Below, in pieces: positions 1-8,990 of a stretch of 64,000 nt of DNA. Origin of the DNA: Cellvibrio japonicus Ueda107 (lineage in GTDB: Bacteria; Pseudomonadota; Gammaproteobacteria; Pseudomonadales; Cellvibrionaceae); contig NC_010995.1 in NCBI RefSeq assembly GCF_000019225.1, positions 4,286,501-4,350,500 on the forward strand, in the 5' to 3' direction. The notes under the pieces were generated by a model. The model worked only from the letters and a program-made list of their open reading frames with translations, was not told where the DNA came from and made no database searches. Positions within the stretch are counted from its first letter, which is position 1, and the number at the start of each line of letters is the position of its first letter. The position numbers and the translations under genes are program-made.

Positions 1-23
1 CCTCCCTGCACGGCCTATCCCAT

Positions 24-2543
24 TTACTGTACAGACGTTATGACATAGGTCTTTCCCGCCACCGTTGCCAAATCCCACACCTGGCTGGCGCGCAGTTGCG
101 GTTGCCGGAGCTGCACCCCCTCGGCAACGCGCGGTGCTTTTATCCCGGGCACAGCAAAGAAAGGATTGGGGTTATCACCGCTGGCAGCCACCAGGCCCTT
201 GGCAGTGATGGCATTGTGCACGCGCACGCGCGCATTGCCCCCCAGGCGCGAGTAAAGGCTGGCACGGGTGAGCTGGCCATTTTCCCAGGCGATATCCACC
301 ACAAAACCACCGCGCGTGACCAGGCCCTTTACCTCCCCCTTGGGCCAGGCATCGGGCAGGGCGGGCAACAGGTGGATAACCCCGTCGTGGCTTTGCACCA
401 GCATTTCCGCAATACCGGCGGTCACACCAAAGTTGCCGTCAATTTGGAAGGGCGGATGGGCGTCGAGCATATTGGCGTAGGTGCCGCCCTTTTCACTCAC
501 CGCCTGGGTTTCCTCGGTGAGGTTGATCTGCTCCTGCAGCAATTGATAGGCGCGGTTGCCATCGTGGAAGCGCGCCCACCAATTAATTTTCCAACCCATG
601 GACCAGCCAGTGGACTTGTCACCGCGCTGCATCAGCGACACCCTGGCCGCTTCAAATAATGCCGGTGTGCGATAAGGCGAAATCTGGTTGCCGGGGTAAA
701 GCCCATAGAGGTGTGACACATGGCGATGGTGATCATCCGGGTGATCCCAATCCTCCAGCCATTCCTGCAACTGGCCAAAGTGACCTATGCGCATGGGCGC
801 CAGGCGCTCGCGCTTTTGGCGCAGTTGCGCGGCCAGGTCACTATCCACCCCCAGGATATGGGCAGCGTCAATGGTGATGGAGAAGAGGTCAAACACCAGT
901 TGGTTGTCCATGGTGGTTCCCGCGCTGATCGAGGTGGGGTAACCCGCGCGCTCATAGGTGTTTTCCGGCGAGTTGGAAGGCACGACCACCAGCGCACCGC
1001 TGTTGGGTTCCAGGGTCAGGCTGTCGACAAAAAAGCGCGAGGCCTCGCGCAGCACCGGGTAGTAACGCTGTAAAAAATCGCGGTCGCCCGAATGCAGGTA
1101 GTGATACCAGATATGCTGGCACAGCCAGGCGCCACCGGTCTGCCACTGGCCGTAAAAGGCCTTGTCCACCTGCCCGGTGATACGCCAGAGATCGGTGTTG
1201 TGGTGCATCATCCAGCCGCGCGCGCCATAGAGTTGTTGCGCGCTCGCGCGCCCGGTGAGCGCCAGGTCTTCCAGCATGGCAAACAGCGGTTGGTGCAGCT
1301 CCGGCAGTTGCGTGACCTCCGCCGGCCAGTAATTCATTTCGGTATTGATGTTGACCGTGTATTTGCTGTCCCAGGGCGGGCTGGTATGGGGGTTCCAGAT
1401 ACCCTGCAGGTTGGCCGGCTGGGTGCCGGGCTGGGAACTGGAAATCAACAGGTAGCGGCCATATTGGAAGTAGAGCATGGCCAGGTGCGGGTCCTGGCTG
1501 TGGGCAAACTCAGCAATGCGCTGGTCGGTGGGCCTGGCCATGGCGGCGCTGGTGCCCAGGTCCAGGCTGACACGGTTGAACTGGGCCTGGTAGGCGGCCA
1601 CATGGGCCTGCTGCAATTGTGCAAAGCCCTTGCCTTCGGCAGCGGACAGATACGCCTGGGCGCGCGCCAGGCTGTCGCCGCCCAGGTCGTTGTAGCGGAC
1701 GAAGTTGGTGGCGGCGGCGATGCGGATCAGCACCTCGTCAGCACCTTCAATGCGCAGGGCCTTGTCATCACGCCGTAATGTTCCACCGCGCAGCTCCGGG
1801 GCAATCAGCGCGGTGAAGCGGATCTTGCCGTCCAGCCCCTCGTGGCTGCCACCCCGGCCATCAACCTGCAACCAGCGCTCATGGACGCTGAGTTGATGCT
1901 GCATGGGGCTGTCGAAGCCAATGCGGGTATTGATCTGGCCCGGTTTGCTGGCACTCAGGCGCACCACAATCACCTGGTCGCTCAGGGAACTGAATAGCTC
2001 GCGCGTAAAGGTGACCCCCGCCTTGACATAACTCACCCTGGCAATGGCGTTGGCCAGGTCCAGGTCGCGGTAGTAATCGTCAACCTGCCCATGGCCGGCA
2101 AAATCCAGGCGCAGGTTGCCCAGGGTCTGGTAGGGCATGCCGTTGTTGAGCGACCTAATCTGCTGGTCTGCCAGGGTTTGCGCCTGCTGGTGCTGGCCCT
2201 GGAGTAACAGCCGGGTCACCTGTTCGATGGTCTGGGCCGCCGCCGGGTTGACGTTGTTGTTAGGGCCACCGGCCCAGATGGTGTCTTCGTTGAGTTGTAA
2301 TTGCTCCTGCGCCGGCTGGCCAAACACCATGGCACCCAGGCGGCCATTGCCGATGGGCAGCGCCTGGTTCCAGTCGCTGGCGGGTGTGTTGTACCACAGG
2401 CGCAGATCCTGTTTGGTCGCAGAGGAATGGCTGCTGCGCCCGTGCTGGCAGGCAATGAGCCCCAGGCCGAACAACATCAGTGATAGCAGCGCCAGCAGGC
2501 GAATCCACCTTTTAAGGGGCCGCCGTTTAAGGGAGAGTGTCAT
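24..2543 (-). CDS. GH95-family glycoside hydrolase (alpha-L-fucosidase-like), lipoprotein
   Basis: Likely removes terminal alpha-1,2-linked L-fucose (or L-galactose) from plant glycans by inversion. The 839-residue protein starts with a basic stretch, a hydrophobic segment and a lipobox ending in Ala-Cys, so it is probably a lipoprotein. GH95 hallmarks are visible in order: a DWNQALPIGNGRLG start to the catalytic region, NINTEMNYWPAE (the paired Asn that assist catalysis), PSNSPEN (the general-acid Glu) and QIDGNFG (the Asp region). I chose the ATG at 2543: it precedes a good signal peptide and has AGGA upstream. The longer frame to 2720 would run through an inverted repeat. It lies downstream of a GH43 and lacI on the same strand. 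GH95 membership is firm; fucose rather than galactose as substrate is inferred. Confidence 0.9.
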   Translation of the reverse strand: MTLSLKRRPLKRWIRLLALLSLMLFGLGLIACQHGRSSHSSATKQDLRLWYNTPASDWNQALPIGNGRLGAMVFGQPAQEQLQLNEDTIWAGGPNNNVNPAAAQTIEQVTRLLLQGQHQQAQTLADQQIRSLNNGMPYQTLGNLRLDFAGHGQVDDYYRDLDLANAIARVSYVKAGVTFTRELFSSLSDQVIVVRLSASKPGQINTRIGFDSPMQHQLSVHERWLQVDGRGGSHEGLDGKIRFTALIAPELRGGTLRRDDKALRIEGADEVLIRIAAATNFVRYNDLGGDSLARAQAYLSAAEGKGFAQLQQAHVAAYQAQFNRVSLDLGTSAAMARPTDQRIAEFAHSQDPHLAMLYFQYGRYLLISSSQPGTQPANLQGIWNPHTSPPWDSKYTVNINTEMNYWPAEVTQLPELHQPLFAMLEDLALTGRASAQQLYGARGWMMHHNTDLWRITGQVDKAFYGQWQTGGAWLCQHIWYHYLHSGDRDFLQRYYPVLREASRFFVDSLTLEPNSGALVVVPSNSPENTYERAGYPTSISAGTTMDNQLVFDLFSITIDAAHILGVDSDLAAQLRQKRERLAPMRIGHFGQLQEWLEDWDHPDDHHRHVSHLYGLYPGNQISPYRTPALFEAARVSLMQRGDKSTGWSMGWKINWWARFHDGNRAYQLLQEQINLTEETQAVSEKGGTYANMLDAHPPFQIDGNFGVTAGIAEMLVQSHDGVIHLLPALPDAWPKGEVKGLVTRGGFVVDIAWENGQLTRASLYSRLGGNARVRVHNAITAKGLVAASGDNPNPFFAVPGIKAPRVAEGVQLRQPQLRASQVWDLATVAGKTYVITSVQ

Positions 2544-2610
2544 GATAGGAATCCTGGCTTGTGCCCCCCCCTGCGCGAGGGGGGCGAATTGAAACTGGGA
2601 CAGGCTTGAA

Positions 2611-2714
2611 GGAAAGCATGCTGCCCCACTCAGGACCGAGAGAGGCATGGATGCCGACCTCGAGCTTACAGGGATGTATTCACAGCGTGTCCTGAGTGGG
2701 GCAGCATGCTTTCC
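2611..2714. repeat. 26-bp perfect inverted repeat around a 52-nt core, in the GH43-GH95 gap
   Basis: Arms at 2611-2636 and 2689-2714 are exact reverse complements. They enclose a 52-nt core that includes CGAGCTTACAGGGATGTATT. The long stem lies between the stop of the GH43 gene and the start of the GH95 gene on the same strand, so it would fold in their shared transcript. There is no T-run, so a simple intrinsic terminator is unlikely. From memory, similar cores recur between genes of Pseudomonas-like bacteria, which suggests a repetitive extragenic element; I cannot verify that here. Confidence 0.75.
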
Positions 2715-2744
2715 TGGCACCCCGCGACTCTTTACGCGCTGCCG

Positions 2745-4442
2745 TTACGGCAGCGCCCTATACACCAGATTGCGGAACTTCACCTTGCCCGTACCGGCGG
2801 CATAGATGGCCGGACGCAAGCTCATAAAGCCGTAGGCCACATTGTGGTGATAACCGGACACATCCATTTGCGTATCGTACTTATGCCAAGTATTGCCCTG
2901 GTCGATGCTGTAGTGGATGGTCAGCACATGGCGATTGTTGGTAACACGCAAGCGGAACTGGTTGCCCGCCGGGCGCGGGGTATAGCGCTGGTCCATGCCG
3001 TAGCGATGCAGCAGGAAGCCCTGCTCGGCAATACCTACACCGGCATAGAGCTTGTCGTTGTAGAACAGCAGGGCACCGGCCAGGGCGCCAGGTTGCAACT
3101 CGATATCGACCTCAAACTGATACGCCTGGTCGCCACTGACAAAGGTCAGCGGTGAGGAATTGCTGGGCGAGGTGCCCTTGGGAGCCACTTCCAGGTAAGC
3201 GCCGCGCGCATCGCGCCCGTAGTGCAAACGCTGGTTTTCACTCACATCACCGCGGAAAAAGCTCCACTGCACCCCGAATTTGTTCGTGCTGAAATCATCG
3301 GACAGCGCCTTGCCGTGCTGGCCGGAGCTGGTGCCGCCCGCCGGCTTGGCAATGGGTTTGCCCACATCCAGCCCCTTGCTGCGAAACCAGCCATCGTCGG
3401 TCCATTCGATAGGTTCCAGCAGGGTTTGGCGCCCCAGGGTATGGAAACCATTTTCATAGCCGTGGTACATCATGTACCAGTCACCGGCCGTGGGGCCCTC
3501 CACCAGGGTGGCATGGCCGCGCGACCACCATTTTTCCAGGGCCGACTCAGTGCGGATAATCGGGTTATAGGGCGAATTCTCCCAGGGGCCATGGACCGAT
3601 TTGGCGCGCGCCGCGATCACCATATGGCCTGTCGGTGGGCCGGCAGTACCGCCCACGGCGGTCACCATGTAAAAGTACTCGCCGTGCTTCATCATTTTCG
3701 GCCCCTCCTGGGCGTAGCTTTCCACGTCCCATGCCTCCGGGTATTTCCAGCCGTCGTAGACATGTTTCATCTCACCCACCAGGCTCAGGCCATCGTCGGA
3801 CAACTGCACATAATCGCCGTGGGAGAAAAACAGGTAGCGTTTGCCATCCTCACCCACCAAGTGGCCGGGATCGATGCGATCCGGGTATTTTTTATCGGGG
3901 TTGAGGTCAATCGGATCGGACCAGGGACCGCGGATATCATCGGCCCAGACCACATAGTTGGAGTTGTGGCCGGGGAACTTGGCCGGGATATACACGTAAT
4001 AGCGCCCCTGGTGCCTGGTCAGCTCCGGTGCCCATATACTGCCGATGTACTTGGTCAATGACGGGCCTATGGGCTGCCAGTTAACCATGTCGCGCGAGTG
4101 CCAAATGGTCAGTGCCGGATAGGACTCAAAGGTGGAAAACACCATGTAGTAGTCATCACCGTCCTTCAGGATACTGGGGTCGGGGCGGTCGCCCGCCACA
4201 ATCGGGTTGAGGTAGGTGCCATCACCCAAATCGCCCTGGCGCTGGCCCTCATAGGTGGTGGCCCAGGTTTGGCAGTGGCGCACAAAGGAAATGCCCAGGT
4301 AGGGACTGCAGTCTTCACCGCTGGCGGTTTTTTGCAGGCGGGTTGTCCCGGTGTGATGGCTGCCGCTATTGCCCGTGCTGTTACAAGCCCCGAGCAACAG
4401 GGCCAGGACGCCCGTACAGAGGCGGATGGTTAGTGGACGCAT
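2745..4442 (-). CDS. GH43-family arabinofuranosidase/xylosidase-like lipoprotein with C-terminal beta-sandwich
   Basis: Predicted inverting hydrolase of arabinose or xylose side chains. Residues 1-20 form a lipoprotein signal ending LLLGAC. The five-bladed propeller spans about residues 75-370, with the usual acidic residues in NPIVAGDRPDPSI (base Asp), DRIDPGHL (pKa-modulating Asp) and ATLVEGP (acid Glu). The C-terminal 180 residues look like the concanavalin-like domain common in GH43 enzymes. GAGGAG sits 7 nt before the ATG. It is preceded by lacI on the same strand (80-bp gap) and followed by GH95, so the three genes probably work on one fucose- and pentose-decorated glycan. Family assignment is firm; the exact linkage is not known. 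Confidence 0.88.
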   Translation of the reverse strand: MRPLTIRLCTGVLALLLGACNSTGNSGSHHTGTTRLQKTASGEDCSPYLGISFVRHCQTWATTYEGQRQGDLGDGTYLNPIVAGDRPDPSILKDGDDYYMVFSTFESYPALTIWHSRDMVNWQPIGPSLTKYIGSIWAPELTRHQGRYYVYIPAKFPGHNSNYVVWADDIRGPWSDPIDLNPDKKYPDRIDPGHLVGEDGKRYLFFSHGDYVQLSDDGLSLVGEMKHVYDGWKYPEAWDVESYAQEGPKMMKHGEYFYMVTAVGGTAGPPTGHMVIAARAKSVHGPWENSPYNPIIRTESALEKWWSRGHATLVEGPTAGDWYMMYHGYENGFHTLGRQTLLEPIEWTDDGWFRSKGLDVGKPIAKPAGGTSSGQHGKALSDDFSTNKFGVQWSFFRGDVSENQRLHYGRDARGAYLEVAPKGTSPSNSSPLTFVSGDQAYQFEVDIELQPGALAGALLFYNDKLYAGVGIAEQGFLLHRYGMDQRYTPRPAGNQFRLRVTNNRHVLTIHYSIDQGNTWHKYDTQMDVSGYHHNVAYGFMSLRPAIYAAGTGKVKFRNLVYRALP

Positions 4443-4522
4443 GGTGGGTCTCCTCGCTGTTATCTGTTTTGTTAAATCGGTTGTTGTTATTCAGGTATAC
4501 CGGGGCGGCGGGATGCCCCGGT

Positions 4523-5536
4523 TCAAACATTGCGTTTGATGATCTCCATGGCCGCCACATGCCGCCGGGGTTCGCGCTGGCCCTGGATGAGTTTTTCCAT
4601 CTCCGCAAAGGCGGTGTTGATCATGTCTTCGTAGTCCTGGCGCACCGAGCAGAGCGGGTTGGGCAGGAAATCAAGCATGGTGTGATCGTCAAAGGTCGCC
4701 AGCAGCATCTCTGCCGGGACACCACCGCGCTCGCTGCGCAGGGCGTGGAGTGCCCCTTCAAACAGGGCGATGGACGAGGCGATCAACACCCCCGGACACG
4801 GCTGATGATCGTGCAGGTAGCGATTCATCACCTCTACCCCCTCATCAAAGCCATTGCGCGGCGTCTGGTAGATTTCCACCTGCTGATCCGACACGCCCAG
4901 TTGCGCCAGCGCTCGCCGGAACCCCTGCAAACGGCCGGCGATAGAGGGCATTTGCGGGTTACCGGCCAGGAATAAAAAGCGGCTATCGCCCTGGCGTTGC
5001 TGCAAAAACGCCTGCAACTGGCTGGTCAGCTGATAGCTGCTTTCCTCGTTGGCGGTCACCACCACCGAGTAGTCTGTAAACCCGAAATCCCGGTCGAGCA
5101 ACACCAGGCGCTGATCGAACAGGGGCGCCGCCAGGGGTGGAATCTCCGCATTGGAGGGCACCACAAACAAACCATCGATATTGCGCTGGTGGAAGTTGCG
5201 GATCAGTTGCACCTGGGTCTCCGGGTTGTCGTAGCAACAGGAGATAAACAGCTGCAAACCCGCCGCGCGACAGCGAATTTCCAGCCGCTCGGCCAGGAGT
5301 GCAAAAAAGTGGTTGGAGAGTCGAGGCACGATCAGCGCCAGCGAATCGGTACGCTGTAACCGCAGGCTGCGCGCCGTGTGGTTAATCTGGTAACCATGCT
5401 CCTGGATATAGCGGTTAACCCGCTCTTCCGTTTTGGCACTAATACGGTACTGGCGTGCTTTGCCAAGCAGCACCAGCCGTACTGTGGTGACCGAAATACC
5501 TAAATCTTCTGCGATTTCTTCAATCGTTTTAGCCAT
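4523..5536 (-). CDS. LacI-family transcriptional regulator
   Basis: A 337-residue sugar-responsive repressor or activator. An N-terminal helix-turn-helix (IEEIAEDLGISVTTVRLVL, residues 5-23) and a hinge helix (HTARSLRLQ) are followed by a periplasmic-binding-protein-like effector domain from about residue 65. It lacks a signal peptide, as expected for a cytoplasmic regulator. The gene diverges from the TonB receptor and reads toward GH43 and GH95, so it probably controls the whole locus. Two palindromes centred on CG in the divergent region (5594-5609 and 5672-5687) are good candidate operators. The inducing sugar cannot be read from the sequence. Confidence 0.9.
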   Translation of the reverse strand: MAKTIEEIAEDLGISVTTVRLVLLGKARQYRISAKTEERVNRYIQEHGYQINHTARSLRLQRTDSLALIVPRLSNHFFALLAERLEIRCRAAGLQLFISCCYDNPETQVQLIRNFHQRNIDGLFVVPSNAEIPPLAAPLFDQRLVLLDRDFGFTDYSVVVTANEESSYQLTSQLQAFLQQRQGDSRFLFLAGNPQMPSIAGRLQGFRRALAQLGVSDQQVEIYQTPRNGFDEGVEVMNRYLHDHQPCPGVLIASSIALFEGALHALRSERGGVPAEMLLATFDDHTMLDFLPNPLCSVRQDYEDMINTAFAEMEKLIQGQREPRRHVAAMEIIKRNV

Positions 5537-5593
5537 TGTTATTCTCTGTTGATTTTTTATACGAAGCGTCAGGCTTTTTTAGATTAAGCCAGT

Positions 5594-5609
5594 GCTAATT
5601 CGAATTTGC
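5594..5609. promoter_or_regulatory. Candidate LacI operator 1
   Basis: GCTAATTCGAATTTGC matches its reverse complement at 14 of 16 positions and is centred on CG, as is typical of LacI-family operators. It lies 58 bp upstream of the lacI start and shares the form GCTAA-n2-CG-n2-TTnGC with a second site 78 bp away. Confidence 0.6.
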
Positions 5610-5671
5610 AATATTTCGATAAAAAATAATCAGCAGTCTTGTGTTCAAATAGACCATATGATAATTTTAAA

Positions 5672-5687
5672 GCTAACACGAATTAGC
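5672..5687. promoter_or_regulatory. Candidate LacI operator 2
   Basis: GCTAACACGAATTAGC is palindromic at 12 of 16 positions, with perfect five-base ends and a central CG. Its start is 78 bp from the start of site 1, so two repressor dimers could bind cooperatively or loop. Confidence 0.6.
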
Positions 5688-6044
5688 TGATAGCAAATTC
5701 AGCGTCCGGACAGCGGCGGCGGCGCCCGGACGAAGCCATAACAATAACCAGCCGAAACAGTGGAGACAAACATGCAAACCCCCAGCCCATACCCCCTATT
5801 ACACGTTGCGACAGGCTCAGTTGCTGCCATAGCAACAATTTCCCGCAAGGGCCCCAAACCGCCTCAATAGCGTTAGCAGCAGCCAGGGGCTTCCCCAGTC
5901 TATTTTCTCTTGGTGTGTTGGCGGCTTCGCCCGAGCCAGTCACGCCCCTGCGCCGGGTGTCGTCGCGCAGGAACCACTCCCGGAACCACAACAACAAGGC
6001 CGGACGCCAGGGCAATCACACAATAACTAACGAGGATGAACACC

Positions 6045-8777
6045 ATGAATACCCGTAGATTTACCCCCAAACTGCTCCCCTTGAGTATCTGCCTGGGCAT
6101 GGCAGCCAGCGCCCAACCGCTGCTGGCGCAACAGCAAGACGATATCGAAGAAGTCATCGTACTGGGCAGCTTTCGCGAGAGCCTGGCAACCGCCCTGGTG
6201 GCCAAACGCAACAACGCCGCAGCTATCGACAGTATTGTCGCCGACGATATTGCCTCCTTTCCGGACAACAACCTGGCCGAATCCCTGCAGCGGATTCCCG
6301 GTATCAACATCGACCGCGTGGGCGGCGAGGGCAAGCAAATCAGCGTGCGCGGCCTGAGCGCCGACTTTACCCGGGTGCGTATCAACGGTATGGAGACTAT
6401 CTCTACCGGGGTGAACAACCGCGGTCGCGCCTTCGACTTCAACATCTTCGCCTCCGAGCTGTTTAACCGTATCGATGTGCGCAAAAGCCAGTCGGCTGCG
6501 GTTGAAGAGGGTTCCCTGGGCGCTACCGTAGACCTGTCTACCGGCAGGCCCCTGGACTACGAGAGCTTTACCCTGGTGACCTCGGTGCAGGGCGGCTATA
6601 ACGACCAGGCGGAGTCCTTCGACCCGCGCTTTACCGGCCTGGTGAGTGTTACCAATGAGCCGGGCACCTTTGGTGCACTCTTCTCGCTCGCCTATTCCGA
6701 GCGCGAGGTCTACCAATACGGCCATAACTCGGGCCGCTGGGAAGCCAACAACAGCAATCCGGCCAATGTGAATAACTGGGCCAATTCGGCGGACCTGCCC
6801 ACCGAGGTTAACCAGGCCGTTCACCCGCGCTTTCCGCGCCAGCTCGATCGCACGATCAACCTGGATCGCCTGGGCATGACCGGCGCCCTGCAATGGCAGC
6901 CCAATGACGATACCAGCCTCAGCCTCGATCTGATGTACGCCGACATGAACCAGGTGCAGAGCGAATTCACCCTCACCCCGATTTCGCTCGCGCGCACCGG
7001 GGCCACTGGCCGCAAGGAAACCACCGTTAACGACTATTTCTACGATGCGGAGCGTAACGGCCTGCTGTACGCCGACCTGTCCGGTGTCGATGTGCGCAAC
7101 GAAAACTACCGCCAGGACTGGACCACCCAGTTCCACCAGGTATCGCTCAGCCTGGATCACAGCTTCAGCGATAACCTGCGCCTCAAGGCCCTGGCAGGCA
7201 CCTCCGAGTCAGACCACAAGGTCCACAGCGAAATGACAGCCATCTTCGAGCGCTACAACGCTGATATGAGCTACGACTACCGCAACAGCATGACCAACCC
7301 CCTGGTGGCCTATGGCTTCGATACCACCAGCCCGGATAACTATTGGGTAGCGGAACTGCGCGACCGCCCCGCCGATACCACCAATACCTTCGACACGGTG
7401 CGTGGCCAGGTGGAATATGACTTCGCTGTTGGCGCAGTGGACATGACCCTGAATACCGGTGTGTCCTGGAAGGAGTTTTCCTTTGATAACAACCAGTACA
7501 CCCGCGACCGTGCGCTGATCAACCAAAACAACCACACCAGCCTGGCCGTTAGCGTGCCCAGTGGTTGCGGCATCACCCTGGATGACCTGCAAGTCACCGG
7601 CGACATGGGCAGTGTCTACACCCCCAGCGGCGGTGCGCCTTCGTACCTGCTGCCCAACCTGGATAAGGTGGCCGCCCAGTATGGCCTGCTGACCGATAGT
7701 ACCTGCTTCCCCCTGGTTGCCAACGAAGGTGCCGACCGCTCGGTTACCGAAGAGAGCCTGGGCTTCCATGTGCAACTGGACTTCTCGACCGAGCTGGCCG
7801 GTATGCCTTTCCGCGGTGACCTGGGCGTGCGTGACGTGGAAACCGACCAGACCTCCAACGGGTTGGTCAGCGGTGCGCGGCAGGAGATTAAGCGCAGCTA
7901 CAGCGACACCCTGCCCGCCATCAACCTGGTGCTGGAGCCGGTGGAAAACGTCCTGGTGCGCGCGGCCTGGTCTGAAGTCATGAGCCGCCCCGGCCTGGGC
8001 AACCTGACCCCCGGCGGCAGTGTGGACCGCTTTAACCGCGTGCTGACGGCAGGTAACCCCTACCTCGACCCCTTCCGCGCCAAGGCAACGGATTTATCGG
8101 TGGAGTGGTACTTTGCCGAAGAGGCCCTGCTGTCACTGGCTTACTTCGACAAGGACATAGAATCCTTCCCCGTGAGTATCCGCAAGGATCTGGCCTGGTC
8201 GGAAATCCGCGCCCTGGGTTATTCCGACAGCCTGCTGGAACCAGGCCCGGCCACAGTCAACGACATCTTCAACTACCGCACCTCGGTCAATGGCGATGGC
8301 GGCTTCCTCGAAGGCTGGGAATTGCAATACCAGCAGCCCATTACCGTCGGCCCGGCCTGGTTGCAGAACTTCGGTATCAAGGCTAACTACACCTACATCG
8401 AGTCAGAGCTGGATAGCCGCGATAGCAACGGCAATCGCATCGTGACGCGTATGAACGGCCAGTCCAAGATCAGTTGGAACACCACTCTCTGGTACGAAAA
8501 TAAGGCCGGCTTCAGCGGGCGCGTATCCTGGACCTACCGCGATGCCTACCAGACGGCGAATAACACCACCGCCGTTTCCGGTGTCGACACCACCGCCAGT
8601 ACCAAGGTAGTGGATGCCGCCTTTAGCTACGCGCTTAACGACAACATCAAGCTGACCTTCGACGCGCTCAACCTGACCGACGAAACCGAAACCTGGCTGC
8701 TGGGTGACTACAACTACCTGGATACCCAGGTGTATTCCGGCCGCCAGTTCTATGTCGGGGCGCAATACAGTTTCTGA
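6045..8777 (+). CDS. TonB-dependent receptor (glycan uptake type)
   Basis: Outer-membrane active transporter of about 910 residues, probably for oligosaccharides released by the neighbouring hydrolases. It has a signal peptide ending near PLLAQQQ and a TonB-box-like stretch IEEVIVLGSF. A plug domain follows (DSIVADDIASFPDNNLAESL, then RIPGINIDR, then ISVRGLSADFTRVRINGME), then a long beta-barrel ending in the usual aromatic Phe (VGAQYSF). The second ATG at 6045 is preferred because GAGG lies 9 nt upstream; the first ATG at 6036 abuts the GAGG. It is divergent from lacI and followed by a strong terminator-like hairpin. The transported glycan is inferred from context only. Confidence 0.92.
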   Translation: MNTRRFTPKLLPLSICLGMAASAQPLLAQQQDDIEEVIVLGSFRESLATALVAKRNNAAAIDSIVADDIASFPDNNLAESLQRIPGINIDRVGGEGKQISVRGLSADFTRVRINGMETISTGVNNRGRAFDFNIFASELFNRIDVRKSQSAAVEEGSLGATVDLSTGRPLDYESFTLVTSVQGGYNDQAESFDPRFTGLVSVTNEPGTFGALFSLAYSEREVYQYGHNSGRWEANNSNPANVNNWANSADLPTEVNQAVHPRFPRQLDRTINLDRLGMTGALQWQPNDDTSLSLDLMYADMNQVQSEFTLTPISLARTGATGRKETTVNDYFYDAERNGLLYADLSGVDVRNENYRQDWTTQFHQVSLSLDHSFSDNLRLKALAGTSESDHKVHSEMTAIFERYNADMSYDYRNSMTNPLVAYGFDTTSPDNYWVAELRDRPADTTNTFDTVRGQVEYDFAVGAVDMTLNTGVSWKEFSFDNNQYTRDRALINQNNHTSLAVSVPSGCGITLDDLQVTGDMGSVYTPSGGAPSYLLPNLDKVAAQYGLLTDSTCFPLVANEGADRSVTEESLGFHVQLDFSTELAGMPFRGDLGVRDVETDQTSNGLVSGARQEIKRSYSDTLPAINLVLEPVENVLVRAAWSEVMSRPGLGNLTPGGSVDRFNRVLTAGNPYLDPFRAKATDLSVEWYFAEEALLSLAYFDKDIESFPVSIRKDLAWSEIRALGYSDSLLEPGPATVNDIFNYRTSVNGDGGFLEGWELQYQQPITVGPAWLQNFGIKANYTYIESELDSRDSNGNRIVTRMNGQSKISWNTTLWYENKAGFSGRVSWTYRDAYQTANNTTAVSGVDTTASTKVVDAAFSYALNDNIKLTFDALNLTDETETWLLGDYNYLDTQVYSGRQFYVGAQYSF

Positions 8778-8890
8778 CAGATCGCTTAGTGCAGGTTTCC
8801 CTGTCCGGACGGTCCATGCCAAACCGAGCCGGGCAGGGCGATAACCGGTACTCCGGTTATTCCCCCACCATCGATAACCTGGTGGCTTAA

Positions 8891-8932
8891 GGGTACGGCC
8901 AGGATCCATCAAGCCTGGCGTACCCCCTTTTT
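8891..8932 (+). terminator. Rho-independent terminator after the TonB receptor
   Basis: A GGGTACGGCCAGG / CCTGGCGTACCC stem (one bulged G) is followed by CCTTTTT. It would end or attenuate transcription between the receptor gene and the carboxylesterase gene. Confidence 0.75.
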
Positions 8933-8990
8933 GAAACCCTTTGGGCAGAGAGCACGTCAAACCCCTGGTATTTAACCCGGATACCCGCCT

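Larger units (their letters stand above)
5537..6044. other. Divergent lacI / TonB-receptor regulatory region
   Basis: About 500 bp without a credible gene. The lacI-proximal 150 bp is AT-rich and carries two LacI-type palindromes. The rest, from about 5690, is GC-rich and includes a stem with GTCCGG/CCGGAC arms near 5703-5733; it is probably the 5' leader of the TonB-receptor mRNA. A 110-codon minus-strand frame (5683-6015) lies here, but its basic, tryptophan-rich translation does not look like a protein. Confidence 0.55.

Noticed and set aside
5683..6015. 110-codon minus-strand frame in the lacI/receptor gap
   Set aside because: Low-complexity Arg/Trp-rich translation, no start signal, overlaps likely operator DNA.
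6027..7160. Long antisense frame over the TonB receptor gene
   Set aside because: Reverse-strand frame within a well-supported receptor gene; repetitive Gly/Val/Ala composition caused by GC-rich codons, with no domain.
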